Below are positions 41,364-49,262 of a DNA stretch of 50,799 nucleotides, piece after piece. The position numbers and the translations under genes are program-made. Origin of the DNA: CAZEDM01 sp964511075 (GTDB lineage Bacteria; Zixibacteria; MSB-5A5; RBG-16-43-9); contig CAZEDM010000013.1 of the NCBI GenBank assembly GCA_964511075.1, forward strand, positions 1 through 50,799. Reading direction: 5' to 3'. How positions within the stretch are numbered: position 1 is the stretch's first letter; each line of letters starts with the position of its first letter. The notes under the pieces are model-generated. The model ran no database searches. It had not been told where the DNA came from and worked only from the letters and a program-made list of their open reading frames with translations.

Positions 41364-43604
41364 ATGGGAAAAAATTTAGTCATAGTAGAATCGCCAGCCA
41401 AAACTAAAACCTTAAGCAAATTCCTGGGTAAGGATTATACCCTGGAATCCTCCTGGGGACACGTCAAGGACCTCCCCCGGAGAAATCTGGGGGTTGATCT
41501 TAAGGGGGATTTCAAGCCGGAATATGTAGTTATCCCCGGCAGGAAGAAAGTTATTAACAAACTGAAAAAAGAGGCCAAAAAAGCAGAGAAGGTTTATCTT
41601 GCTCCTGACCCTGATCGTGAGGGAGAGGCTATAGCCTGGCATATTGCGGAAGAGGTCAAGAAAAGTAACTCCAATATCCTCAGAGCCTCCTTTAACGAGA
41701 TAACCAAGGAGGCAGTTTTAGAAGGGATAGAAAAAGCCGGCTCGATCGATATGGATAAGGTGAATGCTCAACAAGCCCGCCGGATTTTAGATCGACTGGT
41801 GGGGTATAAGATCAGCCCCTTTTTATGGAAGACTGTTTATCGGGGCTTGAGCGCAGGGAGGGTACAGTCCGTGGCCCTGAGGATGATCTGCGAGCGAGAG
41901 GAGGAGATAGGGAATTTCATCTCTCAGGAGTACTGGAGCATTACCGCATGGTTTGAGAACAAAAAAAAGGAGGATTTCTCAGCAGAGTTAGTTAAAATAA
42001 AGGGGGAAGATTTCAGGATTCAAAATCAGAGTCAGACAGAGGAGATCCTGAAGGATATAAAGCAGAAAGGATATGAGGTAAAAAGCGTCAAGACTGAAAA
42101 AAGAATAAGGAATCCCTATCCACCCTTCATCACTTCGACCCTGGAGCAGGATTCTGCCAGGAGGCTGAATTTTTCCCCGAAGAAAACCATGCTTCTGGCT
42201 CAGCAGCTGTACGAGGGAATAGAATTGGGGGAGGAGGGGCCGGTGGGTCTAATAACTTATATGCGCACCGATTCAGTCCGGGTTGCGGATTCCGCCATGA
42301 GGTCAGCCAAGGATTTCATAGAGAAAAATTACGGCTCAGATTATCTGCCGGGCAAACCCCGAAAGTACAGATCCAAAAAATCTGCCCAGGAGGCGCATGA
42401 GGCGATTCGTCCCACCTATGTGGAATATACGCCAGAGGGCATAAGGAAATATCTGAGCAAAGATCAGTTCAAGCTTTATCAGTTGATCTACAGCCGCTTC
42501 TTAGCCTCGCAGATGAGAGAGGCGCTGTATGATACCACCACCGTGGAAATAGAGGGAGACGGATACACCTTCAGGGCTTCCGCTTCGGAATTGATGTTCG
42601 ATGGATTCCTGAAAGTCTACCAGGAGATAAAGGAAGAGAATAATGAGAAAGAGGAAGGGATTAAGCTGCCACTTTTGAAAGAAGGGGAAATACTTGTTCT
42701 TTTGAAACTCGAGCCCCAACAGCATTTCACCAAACCTCCGGCAAGATTCTCTGAGGCTACCCTGATTAAAGAATTAGAGGCAAATGGTATCGGCAGGCCC
42801 TCAACCTATGCTCAGATTGTGGGGACAATAGAGGAGAGGAAGTATGTGCAGAAGGAAAAGAACAGGCTCTTTCCCTCCGAGTTGGGCAAGACGGTTAAAC
42901 GGATTTTGGTTGATAATTTCCCGGAGCTCTTTGAGATTGGTTTTACCGCGGAGATGGAGGAGGAATTAGATCGGATAGAGGAAGGAAAGGATAACTGGGT
43001 TGAGGTTTTAAAGGATTTTTATGCTCCCTTTAAATCGATCCTGGAGGAGGCGGAGAAGAAAGAGAAGGAGATTAAAAATACAACCCAGGAGATAACCGAA
43101 GAGATCTGCGATAAATGCGGGAGCCCCATGCTGATAAAATGGGGAAAGCACGGTAGATTCTTGGCCTGTTCAGCCTTTCCGGAATGCAAGAATACGAAGC
43201 CTTTGAAAGAGGAAGATGCTCAGCCGATTGAGGAGAAATGCGAGCTCTGCGGATCAGCTATGGTTTTGAAAAACGGCAGATTCGGCAAATTCATAGCCTG
43301 TTCTAACTATCCGGAATGCAAATATACCAAACCTTATTCTCTGGGAATTTCATGTCCCCGGGAGGGATGTCAAGGTTTCATAGTGGAAAGGAGAAGCAAA
43401 AGGGGAAGGACCTTCTACGGTTGTTCCAATTATCCCAAGTGCAATTTTGCGATCTGGGACAAGCCGGTCAAGCAAAGCTGTCCCCAATGCGGAGCAAATT
43501 TTCTGGTCTCAAAACAGAACAAAACAAAAGGGGAATATCTGCTCTGCCTAAAATGTAAATATGAGAAAAAGTCCTCCGAGGAAAAAGCCGAGGTAAAAGG
43601 CTAA
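41364..43604 (+). CDS. topA: DNA topoisomerase I
   Basis: 746 aa. TOPRIM domain VIVESPAKTKTLSKFLG with APDPDREGEAIAWH; active-site Tyr in GLITYMRTDSVR (near residue 294); RPSTYAQIVGTIEERKYV. The C terminus has three CX2C...C...C zinc ribbons (starting CDKCGSPM, CELCGSAM, CPREGCQG) and a fourth partial set (CPQCGANF ... CLKCKYEKK). Relaxes negative supercoils. Followed by xerC, hslV, hslU, a widely conserved neighbourhood. Confidence 0.97.
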   Translation: MGKNLVIVESPAKTKTLSKFLGKDYTLESSWGHVKDLPRRNLGVDLKGDFKPEYVVIPGRKKVINKLKKEAKKAEKVYLAPDPDREGEAIAWHIAEEVKKSNSNILRASFNEITKEAVLEGIEKAGSIDMDKVNAQQARRILDRLVGYKISPFLWKTVYRGLSAGRVQSVALRMICEREEEIGNFISQEYWSITAWFENKKKEDFSAELVKIKGEDFRIQNQSQTEEILKDIKQKGYEVKSVKTEKRIRNPYPPFITSTLEQDSARRLNFSPKKTMLLAQQLYEGIELGEEGPVGLITYMRTDSVRVADSAMRSAKDFIEKNYGSDYLPGKPRKYRSKKSAQEAHEAIRPTYVEYTPEGIRKYLSKDQFKLYQLIYSRFLASQMREALYDTTTVEIEGDGYTFRASASELMFDGFLKVYQEIKEENNEKEEGIKLPLLKEGEILVLLKLEPQQHFTKPPARFSEATLIKELEANGIGRPSTYAQIVGTIEERKYVQKEKNRLFPSELGKTVKRILVDNFPELFEIGFTAEMEEELDRIEEGKDNWVEVLKDFYAPFKSILEEAEKKEKEIKNTTQEITEEICDKCGSPMLIKWGKHGRFLACSAFPECKNTKPLKEEDAQPIEEKCELCGSAMVLKNGRFGKFIACSNYPECKYTKPYSLGISCPREGCQGFIVERRSKRGRTFYGCSNYPKCNFAIWDKPVKQSCPQCGANFLVSKQNKTKGEYLLCLKCKYEKKSSEEKAEVKG

Positions 43605-43615
43605 GAAAAAGCTTT

Positions 43616-44527
43616 ATGGATGATTTGAAAGAGCATATTCTGAAATATCTGTCTTATATTCAATCGGAGAGGAATTATTCTCCCGATACCTCTAAGGCGT
43701 ATGGAAAGGACCTCCACACTTTTTTGAAATTTATGCGTTTGGAGAAAAAAAACAGATCAGCTCCTGATTCTGTAATGATAAAAGATGTCAAAAATTTCCT
43801 GATCCATCTGAGTCAGAGAGGCTACGACCCCAGCTCGATCGAAAGAATGCTTTCCAGCTTGAGGTCTTTTTTTAGATATCTGCAGAAAAGGCAGAGGGTG
43901 AAGAACAATCCAGCGCTGGGCCTTAAGGCACCTAAGAGAAAGAAAAGATTGCCTCAGGTATTAAGCTGGCCCCAGATGAGGGAGCTTTTAGAGCCATCCT
44001 CATACGATAAGTCCAGCCAGGGACTGAGAGACAGAGCTGTATTGGAGCTTTTGTATAACACCGGGATAAGGCTGGCAGAGATCAGCTCACTCAAACTGGG
44101 AGATATAGATTTTCCAAATGGAGAGATCAGGGTTTTGGGAAAAGGAAGCAAGGAAAGGATTGTTCCCCTGGGGATAAATGCTACAAAGACCTTAAGGGAG
44201 TATCTCAATTCCAGAGATATTCAAGGTGGCTTAAAAAAAGGAGAAGATGAATTTCTTTTTCTGAATAAATATGGAGAAAGGCTGAGCCGCAGGGGAATAG
44301 CCCGGCTGGTAAAAAAATATGGCTCGAGGGTATCCGAGGATAAAAAGATAAGCCCCCATACTTTAAGGCACAGTTTCGCCACTCATCTCCTGGATGAAGG
44401 CGCTGATATCTCAGCCGTGAAGGAGATGTTAGGACATGAGAAGCTTTCCACTACCCAGATTTACACTCATGTCTCTATGGACAGATTGAAAAAGATTTAC
44501 AAGAAGGCGCATCCCAGGGCAGACTGA
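43616..44527 (+). CDS. xerC: Tyrosine recombinase XerC/XerD
   Basis: 303 aa. N-terminal SAM-like domain (HILKYLSYIQSERNYSPDTSKAY). The catalytic domain has Arg in NTGIRLAEISSL, Lys in VLGKGSKERIVPL, HXXR in PHTLRHSFATHLLDEGA, His in LGHEKLSTTQ and nucleophile Tyr in IYTHVSMDRL. Position between topA and hslVU matches the CodV/XerC gene, so a chromosome-dimer resolution role is likely. Confidence 0.93.
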   Translation: MDDLKEHILKYLSYIQSERNYSPDTSKAYGKDLHTFLKFMRLEKKNRSAPDSVMIKDVKNFLIHLSQRGYDPSSIERMLSSLRSFFRYLQKRQRVKNNPALGLKAPKRKKRLPQVLSWPQMRELLEPSSYDKSSQGLRDRAVLELLYNTGIRLAEISSLKLGDIDFPNGEIRVLGKGSKERIVPLGINATKTLREYLNSRDIQGGLKKGEDEFLFLNKYGERLSRRGIARLVKKYGSRVSEDKKISPHTLRHSFATHLLDEGADISAVKEMLGHEKLSTTQIYTHVSMDRLKKIYKKAHPRAD

Positions 44528-44563
44528 AAAGTTCAAGAGTTCAAAGGCTCAAAAGTTCAAGGG
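44527..44563. repeat. 8-nt-period degenerate tandem tract
   Basis: Units AAAAGTTC, AAGAGTTC, AAAGGCTC, AAAAGTTC, then AAGGG. The last part supplies the AAGGG ribosome binding site of hslV. Function is unknown. Confidence 0.6.
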
Positions 44564-44570
44564 TAGAAAA

Positions 44571-45116
44571 ATGATACAAGAAACAAAAAAAATGTTGGGG
44601 ACGACGATAATCGGGATCAGGCATAAGGGGAAGGTGGCATTAGGTGGGGACGGGCAGGTTAGTCTGGAGAATACTATTATAAAGCAGAATGCCAGAAAAC
44701 TCCGGAGACTGTATAATAACGCCATCTTAGCAGGTTTTGCCGGGGCCTCCGCAGATGCTTTTGCCTTGTTCGATAGGTTTGAGGCAAAAATCGAAGAATT
44801 CCACGGTAACCTTTATCGTGCGGCTGTGGAGTTAGCCAAGGAATGGAGAATGGATAAATATCTGAGAAGGCTGGAGGCTCTTCTGGCAGTTATGGATAAG
44901 GAGCATGCTTTGATTATCTCCGGAAACGGGGATGTGATCGAGCCGGATGATGCGATTATCGCCATTGGATCAGGAGGTCCTTTTGCTCTGGCTGCTGCCC
45001 GGGCTTTAAAGGAATACTCGGATTTAGATGCCAAGGGTATTGTCAAAAAATCCTTAGAGATTGCTTCCTCTATCTGTGTTTTCACCAACGATAAGATAAC
45101 AATAGAGGAATTGTAG
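44571..45116 (+). CDS. hslV: ATP-dependent protease subunit HslV
   Basis: 181 aa, proteasome-beta-like threonine peptidase. The catalytic Thr lies in MLGTTIIGIRHKGKV, with GGDGQVSLENT, RRLYNNAILAGFAGASADAF and IAIGSGGPFALAAARAL. ATG 44571 has AAGGG 8 nt upstream and would give a 10-residue propeptide ending in Gly before the Thr; ATG 44592 would give a 3-residue one. Forms a double ring with HslU, which follows after a REP pair. Confidence 0.96.
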   Translation: MIQETKKMLGTTIIGIRHKGKVALGGDGQVSLENTIIKQNARKLRRLYNNAILAGFAGASADAFALFDRFEAKIEEFHGNLYRAAVELAKEWRMDKYLRRLEALLAVMDKEHALIISGNGDVIEPDDAIIAIGSGGPFALAAARALKEYSDLDAKGIVKKSLEIASSICVFTNDKITIEEL

Positions 45117-45130
45117 GATAGAGTGGATTG

Positions 45131-45183
45131 GGAGTGTAAACCTTTAGGTTTACTAAAAAAGTAAAGCTGAAGCTTTACACTCC
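45131..45183. repeat. Perfect inverted REP pair between hslV and hslU
   Basis: Outer feet GGAGT and ACTCC enclose GTAAACCT-TT-AGGTTTAC (45136-45153) and GTAAAGCT-GA-AGCTTTAC (45161-45178). All three stems are perfect, so the RNA would fold as a three-way junction. It splits the hslVU operon without breaking either gene. Confidence 0.8.
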
Positions 45184-45215
45184 AAAAAGCAAATATATTT
45201 TGGGAGAAGAAGAGG

Positions 45216-46580
45216 ATGAAAGAGCTAACCCCCAAAGAGATCGTGGAAGAGCTGGATAAATATATAATCGGGCAGGATAATGCCAAAAAATCCGTGGCCA
45301 TCGCCCTGAGAAATAGATGGAGAAGACAGCAGGTTGAGGGGGAGCTTAAAGAAGAGATAATGCCAAATAATATCATAATGATAGGTCCCACCGGAGTGGG
45401 AAAAACCGAGATTGCCAGAAGGCTGGCTAACTTAGCCAATGCACCTTTTATCAAAGTAGAGGCTTCTAAATTCACCGAGGTGGGCTACGTGGGCAGGGAT
45501 GTGGAATCTATGATAAGGGATTTAGTAGATTTAGCGGTGAATATGGTAAAGAAGGAAAAATCTTTTGAGGTAAGTCAGAAAGCGGCTGAGCTGGCTGAGG
45601 AGAAAATCCTGAGCCTGCTTTTACCTTTGCCTTCCAGAAAAAGGTCAATAACCAAAGAACAGGAGCCTGTTCAGACTGAGGAGCTGGAGGAGAAAAGGAA
45701 AAAGACCATAGAGAAATTAAGAGAGAAGCTGAAACAGGGGAAATTAGAGAATAGGACGGTGGAGATAGAGGTGCCAGAGGACAGGTTCCCGGTGGTGGAG
45801 GTTTTCTCTCCTTCGGGAATAGAGGAGCTGGGGATCAATTTTCAGGAGATGTTCTCCGGCATGCTTCCCAAAAGAACCAAGAAAAGAAAAGTGAGCGTAG
45901 GTGAAGCCCAGAAGATTCTGACCCAGGAGCAGGTTAACAGGCTGGTTGATATAGAGAATGTGATATCCACAGCCATCGAGAGGGTGGAGAACTCCGGCAT
46001 AATTTTCGTGGATGAGCTGGATAAGATAGTAGGGGAGAAGGTCAAGAGCACAGGACCGGATGTTTCCAGGGAAGGCGTTCAGCGCGATTTGCTGCCCATC
46101 GTGGAGGGCACCAATGTCATGACCAAATACGGGATGGTGAAAACCGACCACATCCTGTTTATCGCCGCAGGGGCATTTCACGCTTCCAAACCTTCGGATT
46201 TAATACCCGAGATGCAAGGCAGGTTCCCTATCCGGGTGGAACTGGATAGCCTTACCGCCGGGGATTTCGTCAGGATTTTGACCGAGCCCAAGAACGCACT
46301 TATCAAGCAATATATTGCTCTTCTGGGCACCGAGGGAGTGGAGATACAATTCGAAAACCAGGCTATTGAGGAGATAGCCCGAATCGCACATCTGGTGAAC
46401 GAGCGCACCGAGAACATAGGTGCCAGAAGACTGCATACGGTGATGACTACTCTTTTGGAGGATATAATGTTCAAGATACCGGAGACTAAAATGAAAAAGA
46501 TCGTGATTACAAAGAAACTGGTCGAGGATACACTAAAGGCAATAGTTGAGGATAAGGATTTAAGCCGATATATCCTTTAG
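45216..46580 (+). CDS. hslU: ATP-dependent protease ATPase subunit HslU
   Basis: 454 aa, AAA+ unfoldase. LDKYIIGQDNAKKSVAIAL, Walker A IGPTGVGKTEIARRLA, ASKFTEVGYVGRDVESM (pore loop GYVG), Walker B IIFVDELDKIV, sensor and arginine finger in IPEMQGRFPIRVEL. The I-domain (about residues 110-240) is present. C terminus ends DLSRYIL, the tail that inserts into HslV. AGAGG lies close to the ATG. Confidence 0.97.
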   Translation: MKELTPKEIVEELDKYIIGQDNAKKSVAIALRNRWRRQQVEGELKEEIMPNNIIMIGPTGVGKTEIARRLANLANAPFIKVEASKFTEVGYVGRDVESMIRDLVDLAVNMVKKEKSFEVSQKAAELAEEKILSLLLPLPSRKRSITKEQEPVQTEELEEKRKKTIEKLREKLKQGKLENRTVEIEVPEDRFPVVEVFSPSGIEELGINFQEMFSGMLPKRTKKRKVSVGEAQKILTQEQVNRLVDIENVISTAIERVENSGIIFVDELDKIVGEKVKSTGPDVSREGVQRDLLPIVEGTNVMTKYGMVKTDHILFIAAGAFHASKPSDLIPEMQGRFPIRVELDSLTAGDFVRILTEPKNALIKQYIALLGTEGVEIQFENQAIEEIARIAHLVNERTENIGARRLHTVMTTLLEDIMFKIPETKMKKIVITKKLVEDTLKAIVEDKDLSRYIL

Positions 46581-46654
46581 CCCTTCCCAGCCCCAATCTT
46601 TCGGTTCAAAGGGAAAAACTATACTATAAATAACTGATAAACATAAGATTTCGC

Positions 46655-46718
46655 GTAGGGGTGGAGCTTGTTGAGTTATACGAAATCCCGCCAAAGGCAT
46701 GGATCTCCACCCTTTTTT
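46655..46718 (+). terminator. Terminator after hslU, built on a REP-like element
   Basis: GTAG foot (46655-46658), then GGGTGGAG (46659-46666) pairing with CTCCACCC (46705-46712), followed by six T residues. A competing pair GATTTCG (46648-46654) with CGAAATC (46681-46687) crosses the first, so a pseudoknot or alternate fold is possible. The loop is long (38 nt) for a simple intrinsic terminator. Confidence 0.55.
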
Positions 46719-46769
46719 CTTCGTCCGTCAGATGTTATAATTTAGAATCCCACCATATTTTCATTTTCC

Positions 46770-46798
46770 TTGACTTATGGGAAAATCATTTTTAGATT
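46770..46798 (+). promoter_or_regulatory. Promoter for argF
   Basis: TTGACT (46770-46775), 17-nt spacer, TAGATT (46793-46798), inside TTTAGATTAT. It is 30 nt before the argF start. No ARG-box palindrome was recognised. Confidence 0.55.
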
Positions 46799-46828
46799 AT
46801 CAGCAGCTATTGGAATAAAGGAGTATCT

Positions 46829-47785
46829 ATGAAAAAGGATTTTTTAGCGGTTTCGGATTTTTCAGCTAAGGAGATAAAAGAGGTCTTCAAATTAACCGCT
46901 GAGATGAAGAAAGGGAAGATCAAGCCTCAGCCTCTTAAAAATAAAGCTGTTGCCTGTATTTTCCACAAGCCCTCTTTAAGGACCAGGATAAGTTTTGAGG
47001 TGGGGATTCAACAGCTGGGCGGGAGTTCATATTATATCACCAGAGATGAATTCAAATTGGGAAAAAAAGACGACCCAGATAAAAGGGAGTCATACTATGA
47101 CGGGGCCAAGGTCTTGTCGCGAATGGTGGATTTGATTGTCATACGCACTTTCGAGCACTCGGGAATAGAGGAACTGGCTAAGTTCTCTGATATTCCGGTT
47201 GTCAATGCCCTGACCGACCTTTATCACCCCTGCCAGATCCTGGGGGATATGTTCACCATCTGGGAAAAGAAGAGGAAAATAGAAAATATCTCCATTGCTT
47301 ATTTAGGGGATGGAAACAACGTTTGCAATTCCTGGCTGGATGCAGCCTCGCTGGTACCGATGGATCTGCGGGTTGGAACTTCAGCCCAGACCCTGCCGGA
47401 TAAGGATGTTCTGGAAAGGGCGAGAAGATCAAATACAAGCAAGATCAAGGTGACTTACGATGCGATTGAGGCAGTGAAAAATGCAGATGTGGTCTATACG
47501 GATGTCTGGGCAAGCATGGGTCAGGAGAGCTTATATGAGAAAAAAGCAAATCTATTGAGAGGGTTTCAGATCAACTCAGAATTACTTAAATATGCTAAGA
47601 GGGATTGTCTGGTTATGCACTGTCTGCCTGCCCACCGGGGAGAGGAGATCACGGACGAGGCTATGGATGGCAAAAACTCGGTGGTCTTTGACCAGGCGGA
47701 GAACAGGCTGCATATTCAGAAAGGAATCATTGTAAAGCTATTAAAAGAGTCCAAAGGCTATAGTCTTAAGTCCAAAAGCGAATAG
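46829..47785 (+). CDS. argF: Ornithine carbamoyltransferase
   Basis: 318 aa. Carbamoyl-phosphate site FHKPSLRTRISFEVG, ALTDLYHPCQILGD, AYLGDGNNVCNSWLDAA, TDVWASMGQES and the ornithine motif MHCLPAHRGEEITD. These support OTC rather than aspartate transcarbamylase. The NVCNSW and HCLPAHRG forms are standard, though the DGNNVCNS loop should be compared with acetyl-ornithine or succinyl-ornithine variants, which are common in Bacteroidota. GGAG precedes the ATG. No other arg genes are adjacent. Confidence 0.88.
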   Translation: MKKDFLAVSDFSAKEIKEVFKLTAEMKKGKIKPQPLKNKAVACIFHKPSLRTRISFEVGIQQLGGSSYYITRDEFKLGKKDDPDKRESYYDGAKVLSRMVDLIVIRTFEHSGIEELAKFSDIPVVNALTDLYHPCQILGDMFTIWEKKRKIENISIAYLGDGNNVCNSWLDAASLVPMDLRVGTSAQTLPDKDVLERARRSNTSKIKVTYDAIEAVKNADVVYTDVWASMGQESLYEKKANLLRGFQINSELLKYAKRDCLVMHCLPAHRGEEITDEAMDGKNSVVFDQAENRLHIQKGIIVKLLKESKGYSLKSKSE

Positions 47786-47820
47786 CGAATATCGAACCGC
47801 AAATAGCAAATCTCAAAACC
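47777..47820. repeat. 7-8-nt-period degenerate tract across the argF stop
   Basis: Units GCGAATA, GCGAATAT, CGAACC, GCAAATA, GCAAATC, TCAAAACC. The argF stop codon lies within the first unit, so the tract includes the last argF codons. Confidence 0.5.
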
Positions 47821-47832
47821 AAAGGAGGTTTT

Positions 47833-48573
47833 ATGTTCTCCAAAAAATTTCTGTTCGGGCTGTCTCTGTTCTTCTTCTTGGTTACTATGGCTAATGCACA
47901 GATGCCGGGAATTTCCGCACCAGGGAAAATGCCGGAGATGTTCGGAGAGTTCAAGATGCCGGAGGTGGGGGCCTACGCAGAGTACAAATTGACCTATCTT
48001 TCTGGGAAAGCAGAAGCCGTAGTCACAATGTCTATTGTGGGAAAAGAGAAATCCCCTGAGGGCAAGGAGTTTTTCTGGTATGAATATCAGACCAAAGATC
48101 CCAAGACCGGGAATGTTGACATAGTAAAGATGCTTGTCTCCGGAGACCCTCAAAAGGAAGGGAACATCAGGCGGATGATCTTCAAGCATAACCAGGATAA
48201 AGCCATGGAGCTGCCAGCTGAGATGATACAGATGATAAACGCTCCTATGGAGAAGGAAAAGAAAGCAGCCGAGGAAAAAGGCGAGGTAAAAAAATTAGGT
48301 AAGGAGACCCTGGAAACACCAGCGGGTAAACTCCAGTGCAATCACCTGCAATATATTTCCGAGAAGAAGGAGACGTCTGACATCTGGCAGTCAGGAGAAA
48401 TTCCTTTCTTTGGCCTGGCGAAATCTGCCAATAGAGAGATGAGCATGGAGATTCAGAAATTCGGTAAAGATGCCAAGTCCGCTATAACTGAAGAGCCGGA
48501 GGAGTTAAATATACCGGGAATGAAAAAACCGGACAGTCCAGTTGAACCTGAGGCTCCTGAGGAAGATGAATAG
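47833..48573 (+). CDS. Secreted protein of unknown function
   Basis: 246 aa. Clear signal peptide (KKFLFGLSLFFFLVTMANAQ, cleavage probably after ANA). The mature start is rich in Met-Pro (MPGISAPGKMPEMFGEFKMP), echoed by NIPGMKKP near the end. The middle looks like a beta-rich domain: YAEYKLTYLSGKAEAVVTMS, then FWYEYQT, KLGKETLETPAGKLQCNHLQ, IWQSGEIPFFGLAKS. This strand pattern recalls DUF4412 or LolA-like periplasmic proteins, but no family is claimed. A Lys/Glu-rich insert (PMEKEKKAAEEKGEVKK) and a Pro/Glu-rich tail are present. Strong GGAGG before ATG; a terminator follows. Confidence 0.8.
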   Translation: MFSKKFLFGLSLFFFLVTMANAQMPGISAPGKMPEMFGEFKMPEVGAYAEYKLTYLSGKAEAVVTMSIVGKEKSPEGKEFFWYEYQTKDPKTGNVDIVKMLVSGDPQKEGNIRRMIFKHNQDKAMELPAEMIQMINAPMEKEKKAAEEKGEVKKLGKETLETPAGKLQCNHLQYISEKKETSDIWQSGEIPFFGLAKSANREMSMEIQKFGKDAKSAITEEPEELNIPGMKKPDSPVEPEAPEEDE

Positions 48574-48596
48574 TTGAGGCGCAGGATGCTTTTGAG

Positions 48597-48630
48597 ATGG
48601 TGGCTTTTAAAGAATTAAGCCACCATTTTT
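48597..48630 (+). terminator. Intrinsic terminator
   Basis: ATGGTGGCTT, 10-nt loop, AAGCCACCAT, then T residues to 48630. A 10-bp perfect stem with a T tract, 23 nt after the stop of the secreted protein gene. Confidence 0.8.
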
Positions 48631-48659
48631 CTTAGGACGATTAAATACAGAGTGGCTCT

Positions 48660-49091
48660 ATGAAGTTGATAAGAAGATATTCCAACTGTTTCGTCTGCGG
48701 TGATGAGAATGACTGCGGGCTTAAGGTCGATTTCTTCTATGACCAGGGTATTGCCAGGGCAGAATATGTTCCGGATGACAGGTTTCAGGGATATAAAGGT
48801 ATCCTTCACGGAGGGATCATCTCCTCTCTTTTGGACGAGGTGATGATAAAAGCAGTTATCGCTCAAAATCTACTTGTGGTTACAGCTGAGATCGAGGTGA
48901 AATTTCTGAAGCCGGTAAGAACAGGGGAGAGGATTCTCCTGGAAGGGAAAATAGTGGAAGAAAAAGGAAAAATTTTTGTGGCTGAGGGCAAAGTTCATAA
49001 TGAGAAAAAGGAGATAGTGGCTACGGGCAAAGGGAAGTTTTTCAAGGTCACGGAAGAGATGAAGAAGATTTTGGAGGAAAGCCTGGAGTAA
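48660..49091 (+). CDS. PaaI-family hotdog-fold thioesterase
   Basis: 143 aa. The hotdog helix motif GILHGGIISSLLDEVMIKAV contains the HGG oxyanion loop and a catalytic-type Asp/Glu. It is followed by TAEIEVKFLKPVRTGERILLEGKIVEEKGKIFVAEGKV. An N-terminal CFVCGDEND patch carries two Cys residues. Hydrolyses an acyl-CoA-type thioester; substrate unknown. Standalone gene. Confidence 0.87.
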   Translation: MKLIRRYSNCFVCGDENDCGLKVDFFYDQGIARAEYVPDDRFQGYKGILHGGIISSLLDEVMIKAVIAQNLLVVTAEIEVKFLKPVRTGERILLEGKIVEEKGKIFVAEGKVHNEKKEIVATGKGKFFKVTEEMKKILEESLE

Positions 49092-49189
49092 CAATAAAAT
49101 AGTCAAAATCCTAATGCTGAATCTCAAACCGATAAAAATTTTGAATCCATATAATCTGCTCTCACGTATTTATTAGTGGCTTGGGTATC

Positions 49190-49217
49190 TTGACTTTGTA
49201 AGCTTTTTGCTTAGATT
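49190..49217 (+). promoter_or_regulatory. Promoter for the M28 peptidase
   Basis: TTGACT (49190-49195), 16-nt spacer, TAGATT (49212-49217) within TTAGATTATAA, very like the argF promoter. Confidence 0.55.
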
Positions 49218-49262
49218 ATAACTCGATAAAACTATATTTCCCACCTTTTAAGGAGGATCCTT

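Noticed and set aside
44527..44563. Possible CRISPR repeat
   Set aside because: Units are 8 nt with no spacers. No CRISPR array or cas gene was seen anywhere in the window.
44813..45475. Antisense 220-aa open frame over hslV-hslU
   Set aside because: It is the mirror of strongly conserved HslV and HslU coding sequence and crosses the REP pair; composition-driven shadow.
46581..46828. Riboswitch or ARG box before argF
   Set aside because: Only a promoter and the upstream terminator-like structure could be supported; no known riboswitch core was recognised.
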